A stretch of DNA of 64,000 bases from Chrysomallon squamiferum (GCA_012295275.1 CM022672.1:35133076-35197075), one strand, 5' to 3'; counted from the first letter of the stretch, positions 1-61,524 are shown. Numbers and translations are program-made. The notes: generated by a model not told the origin, from the sequence alone.

Positions 1-1155
1 TATTTATACCTTTCACAGAATTATTGCCAATCAAGACAAAGAGCAACACCACTTCAAAGATCATTATCTGTAAGACAATTAAAGAATTACAAATTTATTT
101 TGAAAGATTAAATAATATTATATATCTATATAAATAGAAGCAAATGTGTACCTGTTTTGTTTGGTGAAAGAAGGATCCTTAAATAGGACTTACCAAATAA
201 CAAAATGACACCAAGGTAGGTAAAATATATTAATAAATAATCGCTAAGATTTAGCAATGATAGAATGGCAATCAAGTCCTGTATTTCCTTTACTTTTCAA
301 GATAATGAAACGAAAATTTCTGAATAATTATATTCAGGTATCAGCTAGATAGAATATAATTTAGAATACTCAGATCAATAGTGTATAAAAAATGGAACAG
401 TAACAACCAGTTGCTTTGTAAATAAGGACATGGTTCAGTGACGTCATTTAGATGACGTAACTTAGATTTGAGATAGAGAATGTGGGTCGGCAAAAAAGTG
501 TCTTCCTGCAAATCGTTAATGAATGGCAAGTAAGAAGATAATGGCCTGTAAGCTCACAACATGTATTAAATAAAATGTTATTTTTGTCTTCTTATAAGTT
601 CTACAAAATGTTATGAAAATGTTAGGTTTAATTGTTTCGGAATGAACAGATGTTTTCATTGATTTTCATTCGGCATGACGAAAGAAAATTTAAAACCAGC
701 CTTCGGGATTATAGAATTTAATGAAATTTTGTCACATTCTGGTTGAAATGTTAGTGTAATAAATATATTTCATTTTGGAGGAAAACAATAAATTGATCTA
801 TGTATTATTATCGGTTGAACGATTTTTTTTTTTAAATGCTCGATTTCGGGAAACCTTTGACATCTTAATAAGAAAATATCGGTAAATATTTGCGCCGAAT
901 CGACTAAAAATCTGCATTTCGGGGATAGTCCTTTGCACACTCGGTACACAACTACTATCTGAAAAATTGACGTCACCCGAATTCTGCTTTCTGACATATG
1001 TACATGACGATGTGTCATATTATTTTTAGTACGCAAAATTGTTTAGAAGTATTGCTGTGAAATATTATGGCTCACTCTCCTCCCATGTTTGTTATGTCCT
1101 TCTTTGTTCTAAATATTAGAGAAAACAACACAAAATAGATAAATTTAATAACTTA

Positions 1156-1247
1156 CGGAAACAGGTAAGCTACACTACACCAGCTTCCGTCTTCGTTGGT
1201 ATTTTCCACCGATTCAGGATATGGCATCCATGCAAGTGTCATAAACT
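1156..1247 (-). other. Exon-like segment of unknown identity
   Basis: Bounded by a CAG acceptor after a pyrimidine-rich tract and a GTAAGT donor. One frame is open throughout (MTLAWMPYPESV, then NEDGSWCSVAYL). A degenerate copy with the same flanks lies at about 5972-6060. It could be an exon of an unrelated gene or part of a repeat. Confidence 0.28.
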
Positions 1248-1610
1248 GAAAGTATTTTGGTCTATTTATATGGACTACATTCCACACCGCAGAATTTCAG
1301 ACTAACTGGTCTGTAGTCTAGTTAGTGCGTGTACCCTACTTCTAAATTTGAATATGAAACTAGTGATTTTTTTTTTTTTTTTTTTTTGTTGTAGTTGTTG
1401 TGGTTTTCTTAATTAGTGTCTGAGTGTTCGAAATGAATTGAATGATATTGCAGATGTGTAACTTTCTGTCATTTTTTCCATGATATATAAAACAAGATTA
1501 GTTTTTCCTGCTGACGCTAATTAGCAACACATATTCCATTATAATTTCCATTATTTATTTCCAAAGACTTGCCAGGAGCACACACACACAAAATAATAAT
1601 AATCATAATC

Positions 1611-1675
<65 letters not shown>

Positions 1676-2433
1676 AATAAAATTGTAAAGGTCAGTATTA
1701 GTGAATAAATAATCACTGATGCGTAGGCTAATTTTAGATCAGAATACTGAGATTTTGAAGTCACGTGGCGGTACTTGAACTGGTCAAAACCTCCGCAGTC
1801 CTAGTTCTGAAGGTCTTCTGAATGCTGTATGCAACAACTGTTTTGCCGAAAAGTAGTGTGCTTAAAACATTTGGATGATTTATTGACCAAGGTGGAAGCA
1901 ATCATATAATTTCATCTCAGATTTAATCTCCTAAATCACAATGTTACGCCTACCTTTTGAAAAGAATGATAATTTTATTCACTAACAAGGTCCTTCACAC
2001 TGAAAGGAGGAGGTTCTGGTTGAGGAGAGTCGAGTTGGTCAGTCGCTTTTTGATCTGGATGAAAGTTGTTTCGGCAGGCATTTCAACTTGCGTATTTCTA
2101 CGCTCAGACCTCGATTCCATTGTTTTTTAAGAGACAGAACACTGCTATTTCCAGTGATATATAATAATAAGCGATCTAGTATTCAAAAATAGTAGAGGGG
2201 TCTTCGCCAAATTATTTTTTTATAAAACTTTTCTACCGCTTTCGGGAAGCAGAATCATTCTTTTTTGATACAAGTGAAGAAAATAGTTTTAACTTTTGCT
2301 TGGTTGAGACTTTTGTAAAAATAGAGTTCGTAGAACTAACTTTTGTGTGTGTATGTGTGTGTGTGTGTCTGTCTGTTTTTATGCACTTTTATTATTCTTT
2401 TTTAAATTTATTACTATTACTATTATTATTATT

Positions 2434-2474
<41 letters not shown>

Positions 2475-3478
2475 ATCAGTAAATAGTCTGCGCAGTGCTA
2501 GTACCGCTGGTGGAAGCAAGCCCATTTGTATTTTTGCGGCGATCATCTGCACAAGGCACGAATGATTTGCTGTGACTATTGTGTTAAAGATGCAGTGATT
2601 CTTGTGTTCGAAAGGAGGAATCGTGTTTTCCAGATTGCCATTTCTGTGATAAACTTTGATTTACAAGCGTCATCCTCTGGCTGTGAAATAAATAATTTGG
2701 AACACCGTACTGGAGATAATTTTCCGACGAGCATTAATCTCTCAACGTCATTGAACATTAAGAGTGGCGGTGATGAATGAAAAGGTGACTCTGTGTATTT
2801 GATATAAGATTCTTCTCAAAAAACTAACCTGCATACTCTGTCAGATTTGCAGTTTCTGTGTTCGCTAGAGGTACTCCAACAAGGAACTGCTAATTATTGA
2901 AAAATAAGCTCTAAATCAAGCAATATAATTACATTTTCTGATGTGCAGAAGCCACATCATCTGAACCGCGTTCCACTGGGTTGGAATAAATAGTTGCCCA
3001 CGTTATTACAAGACGGTCACTGTGAGGAAAACTGAAACGTAAATTCAAGTTCTTTGGAATAAAACACAAAAAACAACAACATTTGCACTACTTGGGTAGA
3101 AGTGTGCAAAATATGCTTTAGAAGAATCATTTTGCTGAGAGGTGCTATGAAACGAGAGCAGACGAAAAATTCAGGATGTGTCAAATACTGACTCAGATTC
3201 TGAACAACTTCTGTCTATAACCCATAACCAAAAGCAAAAGATAAATAAAACTGAGAAGCTGATCAATGATGAATGACTCTAGTGTATCTCTCAATGTATT
3301 TCCGGAAAGATACATTGAACAAACATATCTCTAACTGAGTCTGGAGATACCTTGACAACTTGTGCAGGCGTTGTTGTTGTTGCTGCTGTTGTGTTTTGTA
3401 ATAAACAAGGCAACTTACTTCAATCTGCACATTTTGAGTTCGACTATAAAACACTGACTAAAATCAACGTTCAACAGA

Positions 3479-3555
3479 TTAACTGAAAAAGATGAATCAT
3501 TACTCATGCTGACTTGGTTTTGTCAGCATGAATAATGAGTCATCGTTTCAGTTAA
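3479..3555. repeat. Imperfect 77-bp hairpin
   Basis: Two arms of about 35 bases around a loop near TTGGTTTT. The arm ending CATGCTGAC is the near-complement of the arm starting GTCAGCATG. A few mismatches. Just upstream of the RT fragment. Confidence 0.75.
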
Positions 3556-3564
3556 AATTCAGTT

Positions 3565-3990
3565 TTATGGTAAATGCCAAAAGATATTTGGTGATCTCCG
3601 ACTCTGTTTGATCCTCGTCCTTTTAGTAACGCACTGAAACGTGAACGTTACCCTCTACGTGTTATGGACGATATTCTATCACAGCTTTGCGAATGCCAAA
3701 GTTTTTCTCAGAACTTCATTTAAACTCTGAGCATCGACATGTTCATCTAGAGGAAATCTAGTCTGTCCAATTCTTTCAAGACGCTCTTTGGACGGTATCC
3801 ATGGAAACGTCTGTACTTCGGAACGTCGGTCAGTTCAGAACTCTTCCAGAAAAAACATTGACCGCTACACTGGGAAGGCTTGATGGAAAGATGTGTTGCT
3901 GCGATGATGTAATTGTCTACCGATGTATTGAAACTGATACAGCAGTCCATGCCTCAAAAGAAGATGGTAACACTGAACACGTAGCTGCTA
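3565..3990 (+). pseudogene. Ty3/gypsy-like reverse transcriptase fragment (decayed)
   Basis: In pieces of two frames, conserved LTR-retrotransposon RT motifs can be read in order: LRLCL, DPRPF, LKRERYPL, MDDIL, FGRYPWKRLYFGTS, and then CCDDVIVY at the place of the Y/A-x-DD active site. Frameshifts and at least three in-frame stops separate them, so it is inactive. No LTRs were identified nearby. Confidence 0.7.
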
Positions 3991-6302
3991 TCAAATACAG
4001 CACTGAACTTGAATCTGAACAAACATTTGAACAGTGATGCGAATTTCAACTTCTTGTAGATTGGACGATTAAAATCTGGAGACCAGGAATCTGGACCTCC
4101 TGAGAACTGGGACTTTTCAAAAACTCTCTTTCTAAAGTAACCAGACTTTTGTATGCGTGCGCCATTCCTGAACAAACGAAGAAACTGTTACAGTTTAAAA
4201 CGAGCAATAAAACGGTTATGATACATAAGTAGAAATGATCGAATAAATATTTATTTGCTGTTTTAAAATTCCTATCTTTAATAAAAGAAATAAGCGGTAT
4301 TCGTAAATGAAAAAAATCATCGTAATTGACCTGTTAATCTTTATTATTATTATTTTGTTATTATTATTATTGTTGTTGTCGTTGTTGCTGTTGTTATTTT
4401 ATTTTCGTTCTTTTATTTTTATATAATTTTTGGTTTTTTCCTTATATTAGAATTTTATATCTTTTCAGATATGTATGAACATCTTGTGGAGCTCACAAGA
4501 GTCAGGATAAAGATTCACGGTTTATACAGACAATGTCAAGATAAAGAAGATCAATGACTAAGATCACATAGTCTCAATATATTCCAGTTTCTTTGTTTCT
4601 GTCAGATAGCATCAACACTTTGTTAACGATTTTCCAAAGCTTCTGTAAAACCTCTGTCAAGTGTAGAGAAAGTAATAACTTGAACCATGGCAATGGGTGC
4701 CTAGCCAGGAGGAAAGCGTTAAAGAACTTCTGAATACATAACCATACCTCATAAATATTATAACCAGCCTTTTAATCTGCGTTGAAATATTTCACAGTTA
4801 ACAATGAAATTATATATATATATAGACGTAACTAACACGGAAACACTCACACTTGCACGCATATGACAAGAGATCCAGTACTGAAACAAAACCGCAGATA
4901 GAAATATTTACAAACAAAATTAATCTTGTTATTTAAAATTTATAGAATCATCATGCCAGTTTCTGCTATAAAAGAAAGAAATATTGTTAATTTTATTTTC
5001 CTTCGTTTAATTTGTTCTTGTTTTATTTGATTATACATTTTTTTTTTGTTGTTCTTGTTGATTTTTTTTCATTTATTTATTTAGCTAATTAGTTAGTTAT
5101 TTTGTTCTTTTTTTTTTTTTTGTAAAACAAAAGTAGAATATGATCACCCTGCCAGTCGTCCATCCTATTACGCCATCATGATTGATATTTGGTTGGATGA
5201 AAATGAAGTTGCCTTGGTGCCCTAACATTTCTAATTAAACCTCTATGTGTGTGTGAGTGTTCTGTGTTTGTGCGTGCATATGTGTAATGTTTAAAGAAAC
5301 ACAAGATCTCTTTAATAGAAATGCATTTAGAAATACCGTTTTAGTCTGCACTAAACTGAATAAGATTTATATAAAATATGACATATAACGCAGGTCTGGC
5401 TCAAGATACTAGCAACTCAATAACTAATATATGGTGCAACATTATGAGTTTCAGTGGAATAAAAAGCAATGTTATATAATAATAATAAATGGATGACAAT
5501 GCTGGATATCCTCATTTCTGAACAGTAACAGTCTATCTTCAAAACAACACTGTAAGAACTCTGTCTTGATCACCGACAAGACGAGATTTCAGTTCACTGG
5601 ATCACATTTGGACGTACACACTCAGTATAGGCAGACGTACAAAATATGTATAAATTAGAAGCAGCTTTGAATCGCAAATGACATTCTGATCGACTGATGT
5701 AAATTTTAACTTTCGTGTGCTTTCCTTTGTGGCGTAAAAATCTCTCTGTGTTATTCTATTTTATTTTATCTGTTTTGGGGATTATATCTGGGTATTTTGG
5801 ATTTAAGTTTTCTGTCAATGAAACAATGTCGATGGTTCATAATTTGTTAGAGATCTGGGGGTGACTGACGTGTAAAAAGGACTCGAGTTGTTGTCCAGCC
5901 ACTTTTGTTTATATGTTTTTTTTTTACCAAGTATTCGAGAAAATAAAAGAAAACATATAAATTCAATAACTTACTGATAGCGATAAAGTAACAAGTCTTC
6001 CATCTTCGTTGCTTTTTCTACTGATCCCGAATAAGTGATCAATTCTATGTTCGTAACTTAACGAGTTTTCGTTATATTTAGAGTGCATTGTCATAAAGAA
6101 CTTTTTCTACAATATTATTATAGGAGGCTTAAACCAGATGAAAACTGACAATCATAAAGCCTGACTGCAACAATGAAAACCAAAAGAAGCATCAAAAGTT
6201 GGCGGAAAGTTGAACCATGTGAGAAAAGAAGAAAGACTGAATTTACTGACGGATTTAAGTGGGAAAAAACAACAAACTCAATAATAATAATAATAATAAT
6301 AA

Positions 6303-6333
<31 letters not shown>

Positions 6334-6675
6334 AAGAAGAAGAAATGAAGGAAAATTATATTAAATTTCTGACTTTTTATTTATCAGTAAACTATATTAA
6401 ATGTAACTCAAGAAATCTGTAGCGATTGCTGTATCTCCATTTATTTCTTAATTTTATGATTATTTTCTTATTAATGATCCACCTCTACAATCTGGGTTTT
6501 CTCTCAGCTTTAGTATTATTATTATTAATATTATTATTATTGTTATCATCATTATCATCATAATCCTTTTTGTCCTGCTTATTTATTATCATTTTTTTTT
6601 TCTTAACTGGGAAATTTTAAAAACAATTGTCATATTAGCTGAAATAACTTAATAACAAATTATAGTATGGACGTT

Positions 6676-6786
<111 letters not shown>

Positions 6787-6794
6787 TACATATA

Positions 6795-7280
6795 CAGTCG
6801 TACCTTGACTTACCAGTTTAATTTGTTCCGTGGAACTCATAACTGAAATGAAATTATATGACATACCATTAATCCGTTCCAGCCCCCAAGACCCACCCCA
6901 GTTTTTTGTAACGTGTTTTAAAATAAGAAAAATGTGTGTATAAATGACAAATATTGTATAAAAAAAAAAAAAAAAAAAAAAACGTAAAGAAATAAATTGG
7001 TTTTGTAAAGTGTACAGTGTTAGGGTTTCTCCATCTTTTTATGAACGGAGGTCCCCAAATCAGAAATTATTTTAACGCATTTGGCTGGAGTTATAGCCAT
7101 TATCGACTCCTTCTGCTTCAGTATGATACATATCGTAGAAGTATTTCACTCGTGCTGTGTAGCCGTGTTGACTACATGCACACGTTGATCATGTTCTTCT
7201 ATGGTTTCATACTTTAATTCAATGGACATCCGTTTCTTCTTATCACCACTGTCCTTTACACTGATTTTCTTAGGATCCAT
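6795..7280 (-). mobile_element. Tigger/pogo-like DNA transposon fragment
   Basis: A possible terminal repeat begins with CAGTCGTACC after TA at 6795, as expected for pogo/Tigger ends with TA target sites. On the minus strand, 7020-7280 reads the N-terminal part of a Tigger/jerky-type transposase: MDPKKISVKDSGDKKKRMS, then IELKYE, and STICIILKQKESI of the helix-turn-helix. It has an in-frame stop after QHE and another at the end, and the rest of the transposase is missing. The second terminal repeat was not found. Confidence 0.68.
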
Positions 7281-8424
7281 GGAAATTTGGCAAAATACTG
7301 CACAAACAGCGAGTATAATACAACAGAGATGTTTCAACGTATTTTTAAAATAACAAAAGTAAGAAAAAGCAAAGAAGAACATTTTAATAACGTTTTCAAA
7401 ATGAATGCAAAACATTAGAAACTGTCAAAAAAAAAAATTAATAGAGAAAACAGTCAACTAAAATAATAGAGAAAAAAGTAAAGTGTGTAATATCATAGTT
7501 GAAATGAGAAACTATTTATCATTAAAATGTGTACAAGGCCTAAATATATATATATATTGACATTTTCAAAAGAATATGCATCATTAAGCACATTACAATT
7601 CAAACTGAGAAAAGATTCAGTTTAAATAACAGAAAGAAAGAGAAAAAGAGGTAATGTAGTAGCTGAAGTTTGAAATTAAAAATGAATTTCAGTAATTTTA
7701 GATAATCATAGATTGTCAATCCTGTAACATGCATCATACAAAAATGTTTACTGTTTCTTTACTTAAAAACCAATGCAATAATTCATAAAATATATAGCCT
7801 TTTTGAATGGTAATATGTAGTTAATATTTATTGCAAAACAATGTTTTGTAAAGATATGTCTTTGAGTTTTTAATTACATAAAAGGTTCATAAACAGTCAT
7901 ATATGACACAATTATTTCTTGCAAAACACAACATATAGTTATATATGTTAATATCATTTGCAAAAATCCTTAAACCAACCAAAACAAATTAATAATAACA
8001 AGAAGAAGAAGAAAGAAAGAAAGAAAGAAAAACCTCCCACAAAAAAACAAAAACAAACATAAACAAATTGATGTAACATTTAATATCATATTTTAAAGTG
8101 CTACATATTAAATATAAAAATTTGAATAACTATGTCTTATAAACTATGGTTACAATGTAATATATGAAAACAGAAGCAAAAGTTTAATAAATGTAAGAAA
8201 ATTTAGTAATCCAGAAACAACCTTGTGGAATAATGAAAACTTCACAAAGTACATCTGATTTAACTTTTATTTCAACTACGGTGAAAAAAATAAAAAATAA
8301 AAATAATGAAAAATCAAAGAAGAATAATATATAAATAAAATTGAAAGAAATTCACTTAATAGTAGCCCATATTAATTTATATTTCACTCCCTGCTTCCTG
8401 GTTCGACCCAAACATATATTTAAA

Positions 8425-8489
<65 letters not shown>

Positions 8490-9232
8490 TTAAATTAAAA
8501 AAATATATATCAACTAAAAATAGATGCTGGAGCAGTACATCTTCCCTTAATGAAACATGTATATGATTCAATCAACAATAACGTTTATGACTACGTTTTC
8601 TATTTTAAAACTTTTGGATTTCTTTAAAACTTACTTTTCGTGATTTCTTTATTATCCCCGTCACCATTCTCAGATGAATCACATGCAGTATTAGCTATAT
8701 TACACACAATAACACACACCAATGTATAAAAATATTGATAAAATATCTTCTAATCTGGATATGTTGCAAGATGTACATATTTGTTTATAAAATACAAATT
8801 TCTCTTTAATTAAGACAAAATATATTAATAGCAACTAAGGAAATAATTAAGCCAAAAAAAGACAATAAAAAGCCAAATTAAAAGATATAATCAACAGTTT
8901 AATTATGAAACTATAAAATAATCGTAGATGAATCAATAAAAATGATTATATAGTTATCGTCACTAATGCAAATTTGACATCTGGATGAAAAGACATACGA
9001 TGGATAGAATGACAACTGGAGTGAAACATAATCCATCATCTGTTGAAACCAGTGATTACTTTTTGAAATTCAGATGCATTCAGATGGGTGTTCAGAACAA
9101 GACATAATGGCATAATCTTCTGTTTAATGTTATATTGCCGAACACAAGCCATCAATAATTTCTCTTAGACAAATCAAAGTTCCTGAGGCAAAACAGAAAT
9201 AATCTTGCCAAAAAATGACTAATTATTATGGC

Positions 9233-9298
<66 letters not shown>

Positions 9299-9428
9299 TT
9301 GACAAGAACAATACACAAATACCACAAAACTAAAGATTACGTATAACTGGCAGGTGTTGGCGCATACTTCGTGTTAAACAATCAGTAACACATTGTTTTC
9401 GCTTGTTTTTTTTTTTTTTTTCTTGTTA

Positions 9429-9483
<55 letters not shown>

Positions 9484-9833
9484 TAAATTGACAAATAAAA
9501 AATAAAACAACCTTGCTACTTAGGATATAATTACGTACTCCTTAAATAACAAAATAAATATTTACTATACTGAATATTTAACGTATAATGTTATATTACA
9601 TATTCAGTTGTACTGTACAATTATAAACAGACACTAACAGATCATATACTATACTGAATATTTAAAATATAATGTTATATTACATACTCAGTTATACTGT
9701 ACAGTTATAAAACAGAAACTAAGATATCTTATGCTATACAGAATAGATGAAATAGCACTAATTTAATCAGTCTAGGTAATAAAATCTATAGAAAGTTTCA
9801 TAAAATTCCCATTGTTCTAAAATCAGTTTTCTT

Positions 9834-9839
9834 TTTATT
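9834..9839 (-). promoter_or_regulatory. Possible polyadenylation signal of gene 1
   Basis: AATAAA on the minus strand about 10 nt after the gene 1 stop codon. This is unusually close to the stop, so it would imply a very short 3' UTR. The corresponding place in gene 3 lacks the hexamer. Confidence 0.3.
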
Positions 9840-9848
9840 GTGCAAATA

Positions 9849-35019
<25,171 letters not shown>

Positions 35020-35442
35020 AGTGAAAATGTTTCGTAGACAAACAAACAAGGATATCTAATCAGACGTATATAAGACAGATAATAGTCAATCCTAAATGCA
35101 TACATATGTGTGCAGTGCATATGCTGATAAATAGCTGTAGTCTAGCATACGTATGAATACTGACATTGTAATAGGAAGCGATTACTCATCAGCAGACACA
35201 CTCCAGTAGCTCGTTTCATACATTTATCCAGTTATGCCTGTCCTAGATGCACGTTGTGAATGATATTAGGTACTGACGTCTTAAATTCAAACGTTTGTCT
35301 CGTTATAGAAGAGTCAACTGATCTGTTTTCACTACACTCGACCTAGTCCTCTGTTATGTCTGAAAGAAAACTTACGTCGAAGTAAAAGATTGTGTATCAT
35401 TGTGCTGTTTGTTTCATATACCTTGGTGTATTAATAATATCT

Positions 35443-47121
<11,679 letters not shown>

Positions 47122-47564
47122 AGTGAAAATGTTTCGTAGATAAACAAACCAGGAAGTAAAACTGCGAGTTCAGACATGACTCTTGTTATGACTCAACCAA
47201 TGATAAAAGTTGAAAACACCATGTAATGTATTCTAGTACAAAGTTCATACGGTTTGAAAAATGGAGAGTGTTTCTGTTAAACTGAACACACTAAGGTTAA
47301 ATTTGGATCTAGGAATACGTGTTTTACCTGCTGTAATTAGGTCACAACTGACAGAAATCTTTTCACATACATTATCTTATCAGACCAGTGTCGCAATATC
47401 CCTGTATTGTCAACTGTGATGTTTGTAACTGTGCGTGTGAGTGGGTATGTGTATACATCACAGAATAATGCTGAATTTATCTAATAATGAAAGAAAAAGC
47501 TTAACTCTTTGTTTGACCTAGAGCGACTGAATCAAAATACTGCAATGTCGTCACTGTTCTTGCG

Positions 47565-47970
47565 ATAAAACAGATAATAATAATAAGAATTATAGTATTT
47601 AATGTAATGTAAAAGTTGTATTAATACACAAAGGTAAATGAAAAGAACGCCACAATCATACATAATCTTTTACTTCGCCGTAAGTTTTCTTTCAGACATA
47701 ACAGAGGACTAGGTCGAGTGTAGTGAAAACAGATCAGTTGACTCTTCTATAACGAGACAAAAGTTTCAAGCTAAGAGTTCAGTGTTTAATGTGATTCACA
47801 ACACGTAACAAGGACACGCATGACTGGGTACATGTATGAAACGTGCTAGCGGAGTGTCCCCATTGAAGAGTAATCTCTTCCTATTACAATGGAACTATTC
47901 ATACGTACACTAGTCTATAACTATTTTTTTTTCAGCATATGCAATGCACATATATCTATTTTATGACCTC
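47565..47970 (-). repeat. Inverted repeat, right arm
   Basis: Inverted copy of 35085-35490, lying about 450 bp upstream of the gene 2 ATG. The two arms bracket gene 2. No transposase or clear terminal motif was seen within an arm. Confidence 0.85.
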
Positions 47971-47989
47971 ACGACCTCACAAACATCGT

Positions 47990-48062
47990 CAAAATGCCGC
48001 TGACGAGACTCGAACGTAAGGCACTCGAAGGTGGACGATGTTACCGCACGGCCGTCAAGTCA
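47990..48062 (-). mobile_element. tRNA-derived SINE head or tRNA pseudogene
   Basis: On the minus strand, TGACGGCCGTGCGGTAAC resembles a tRNA A box region and ACGTTCGAGTCTCGT a B box, spaced as in a tRNA. It is followed by a TG-rich tract on the plus strand. No convincing acceptor stem or anticodon, so a SINE or pseudo-tRNA is more likely than a functional gene. Confidence 0.42.
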
Positions 48063-48069
48063 GTCTTAA

Positions 48070-48110
48070 ACGTATGTGTGTATGTGTGTGTGTGTGTGTT
48101 TGTGTATGTA

Positions 48111-48183
<73 letters not shown>

Positions 48184-48216
48184 GTATGCGTGTGTGTGGG
48201 TGTATGTATGTATGTA

Positions 48217-48255
<39 letters not shown>

Positions 48256-48349
48256 GTGTGTGTGTGTTTGTGTGTTTGCTTGTGTATGCATTTATCAATG
48301 TTAAGGTGGCCATTTCAAGATCTACAAGAAAGACCCAGCCATTGTGTGT

Positions 48350-48381
<32 letters not shown>

Positions 48382-48480
48382 CTGTGTCTGATTGTGTGTC
48401 TGTGTGTGTGTGTCTGTGTCTGTGTCTGTGTGTGTGTCTGTGTCTGTGTGTGTGTGTCTGTGTGTGTGTGTGTTTCTCTG
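48070..48480 (+). repeat. Long imperfect (TG)n tract
   Basis: About 400 bp of TG with TATG, TC and TT interruptions. Frames on both strands are open only because of the repeat. Confidence 0.92.
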
Positions 48481-49717
48481 TCTGAGTACTATGCGAGTAC
48501 GTTTTTAACTTCATAATAACCAAAATATACTAATGGCACATTATAGTGCTGGACATATTAATTACTAAAGTCTTTAACCTGAACATTTTACACAAATCAG
48601 ATATGTTTTAACATGAGCTGAAGTTTATAAATAACCGTAATAAATATACAACTGTAATGTAATTTAAAAAAAAATGGAAATTTGTATGTATGTTTGTAGT
48701 GAGTGTATATGTGCATGTGTGTGGCTGCGTGTGTAGATATGTATGTAAACGTGTATATTTGTGTGTATGTGCGTGTGTAATTATTCTGAAATAGGACTTG
48801 TTAAGTCTATAACATGACTATTATTTCAACTGTAAAGCTGGTAAAGACAGTTTTAGTATTGTTTGAAAATACCCTGAAAACATTAAATACCTTGTAAAAC
48901 CTTCTGTAAAGATAAATGAAAAACATAAATCTGTATATTTGTGAGCCACGTCGTACTTATTAAACATAAAAGAAAAGAAAACAGAAAAAGTGAAAAAACT
49001 AAAAGAAACTGTAACATTTTACATAAATCGCTATATAAATATATATGTAGTTGCAATGTAACATTTTTGTTTTCCTTTTTGCGAAAAAAAGAAGTGACCG
49101 TTCTTCGCCTAAGATTGATTTCTCTAGTTAAAGCAATACAGCTAATAACAAATCACTCTGAACTGCATTTACTTAGTTCATAATAATATAGCACTTACAA
49201 ACTCATGTTTATCATAATAATTTACATCTTGTTGTTTTATTATTTTTTGATATCAATTCATGAGTTCTTCTAACTGGTCTGTGTCAGTTATGCGAGGCGC
49301 CATGAACATAAACAAAATAACACATTATTAGTTTATTAAATCTTTCGTAAGTGGCTTGTGTCAGAATGTTCACTGCAGTCTTGATCCGGCTATTTGAATC
49401 ATCATCCTGTCACTCATATAAACTAGATTCATCTCCACACTTATATCACTGTAACATTTACACTATTGTATACTGTGTTACCTTATTGTATGTGAATCAT
49501 CATATTGTGTATCATATTAATAAAATTAGCCTCCATTCGTTTATGATTGCAACGATTAAACTGTTGCATGCAGCGCAAACTACTCGGTGAAACTTATACA
49601 CAAATCCACAAAATATGCTATACTAATACTTGATTATGTTTATTTACAACGTAAAATATTACAAAACGTTTTCTTCTCAGGTGAGAAATATTCTGAATGA
49701 AAAAAGAAGTTCTGACT

Positions 49718-49931
49718 TCTAACGAGACTGTTAGTAAATATTCACAATGAATACAAAAATAATTTACTGTTCTAACGAGACTGTGTTACTAAATATTCAC
49801 AATGAATACATAAATAATTTACTGTTCTAAAGAGACTGTTACTAAATATTCACAATGAATACATAAATAATTTACTGTTCTAACGAGACTGTTAGTAAAC
49901 ATTCACAATGAATACAAAAATAATTTACTGT
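49718..49931 (+). repeat. Four tandem copies of a ~53-bp unit
   Basis: Unit begins TTCTAACGAGACTGTTA, includes ATATTCACAATGAATACA and ends AATAATTTACTG. Copies differ by one to a few bases. No matching sequence was noticed elsewhere in the window. Confidence 0.85.
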
Positions 49932-50205
49932 TTTTTTTTTTTAACTCGCTGCAGTTTCATAAACAGAAAGAGAAATATATGACGTCCTCGACACTTTGCC
50001 CAGTTTTATTTTACTCGTTCTGTTTTCATTTGAGCACATTTTTCAAAAGGAAATAAACACAGAAAAAAGTGCTGAAAAAAGCAGACGATCTTTCAGGTTT
50101 ATATCTGGTTTCGTTTTTTTTTTTTTATATTTATTATTTATTTATTTATTATCTATTGTCGTTCTTCTTCTTCTTCTTCTTCTTCTTCTTCTTCTTCTTC
50201 TTCTT

Positions 50206-50236
<31 letters not shown>

Positions 50237-50490
50237 TTATTATTATTATTATTATTATTGTTATTATTATTATTAAACATAATTATATACTCCTTAAATA
50301 GCAAAGTAAGTATTTACTAAACTAAATATTTAAAATATAATGTTATATTACATATTCAGTTATACTGTACACTTACTAAAATATATTATACTACAGAGAA
50401 ATAATTAAATGGCACTAATTTAATCACTCCATAGAAAGTTTCAAACAATTCCGAAAGTTCTAAAACCAGTTTTCTCTTTACTGACAAATA

Positions 50491-61524
<11,034 letters not shown>

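Larger units (their letters stand above)
47971..50490. other. Intergenic region between gene 3 and gene 2
   Basis: No gene is supported. Contains the tRNA-like remnant, TG-rich repeats (48070-48480), a 4-copy tandem repeat (49718-49931) and a TTC/TTA tract (50159-50276). Long apparent frames here are low-complexity. Confidence 0.65.

Noticed and set aside
770-1036. 88-codon minus-strand frame with Cys and basic residues
   Set aside because: Composition is slightly coding-like, but no motif recognised and no splice context convincing enough to call a gene.
2526-2780. 84-codon plus-strand frame with several Cys and His near its start
   Set aside because: The spacing does not fit a zinc finger and the rest shows no domain. 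Left as unresolved.
4465-4560. Exon-like minus-free plus-strand frame starting MYEHLVELTRV after a CAG
   Set aside because: Short, single, no partner exon or recognised family.
47994-48523. Several long overlapping open frames on both strands, Cys/Val/Met-rich or His/Thr-rich
   Set aside because: Entirely produced by the TG repeat; no splice or codon signature.
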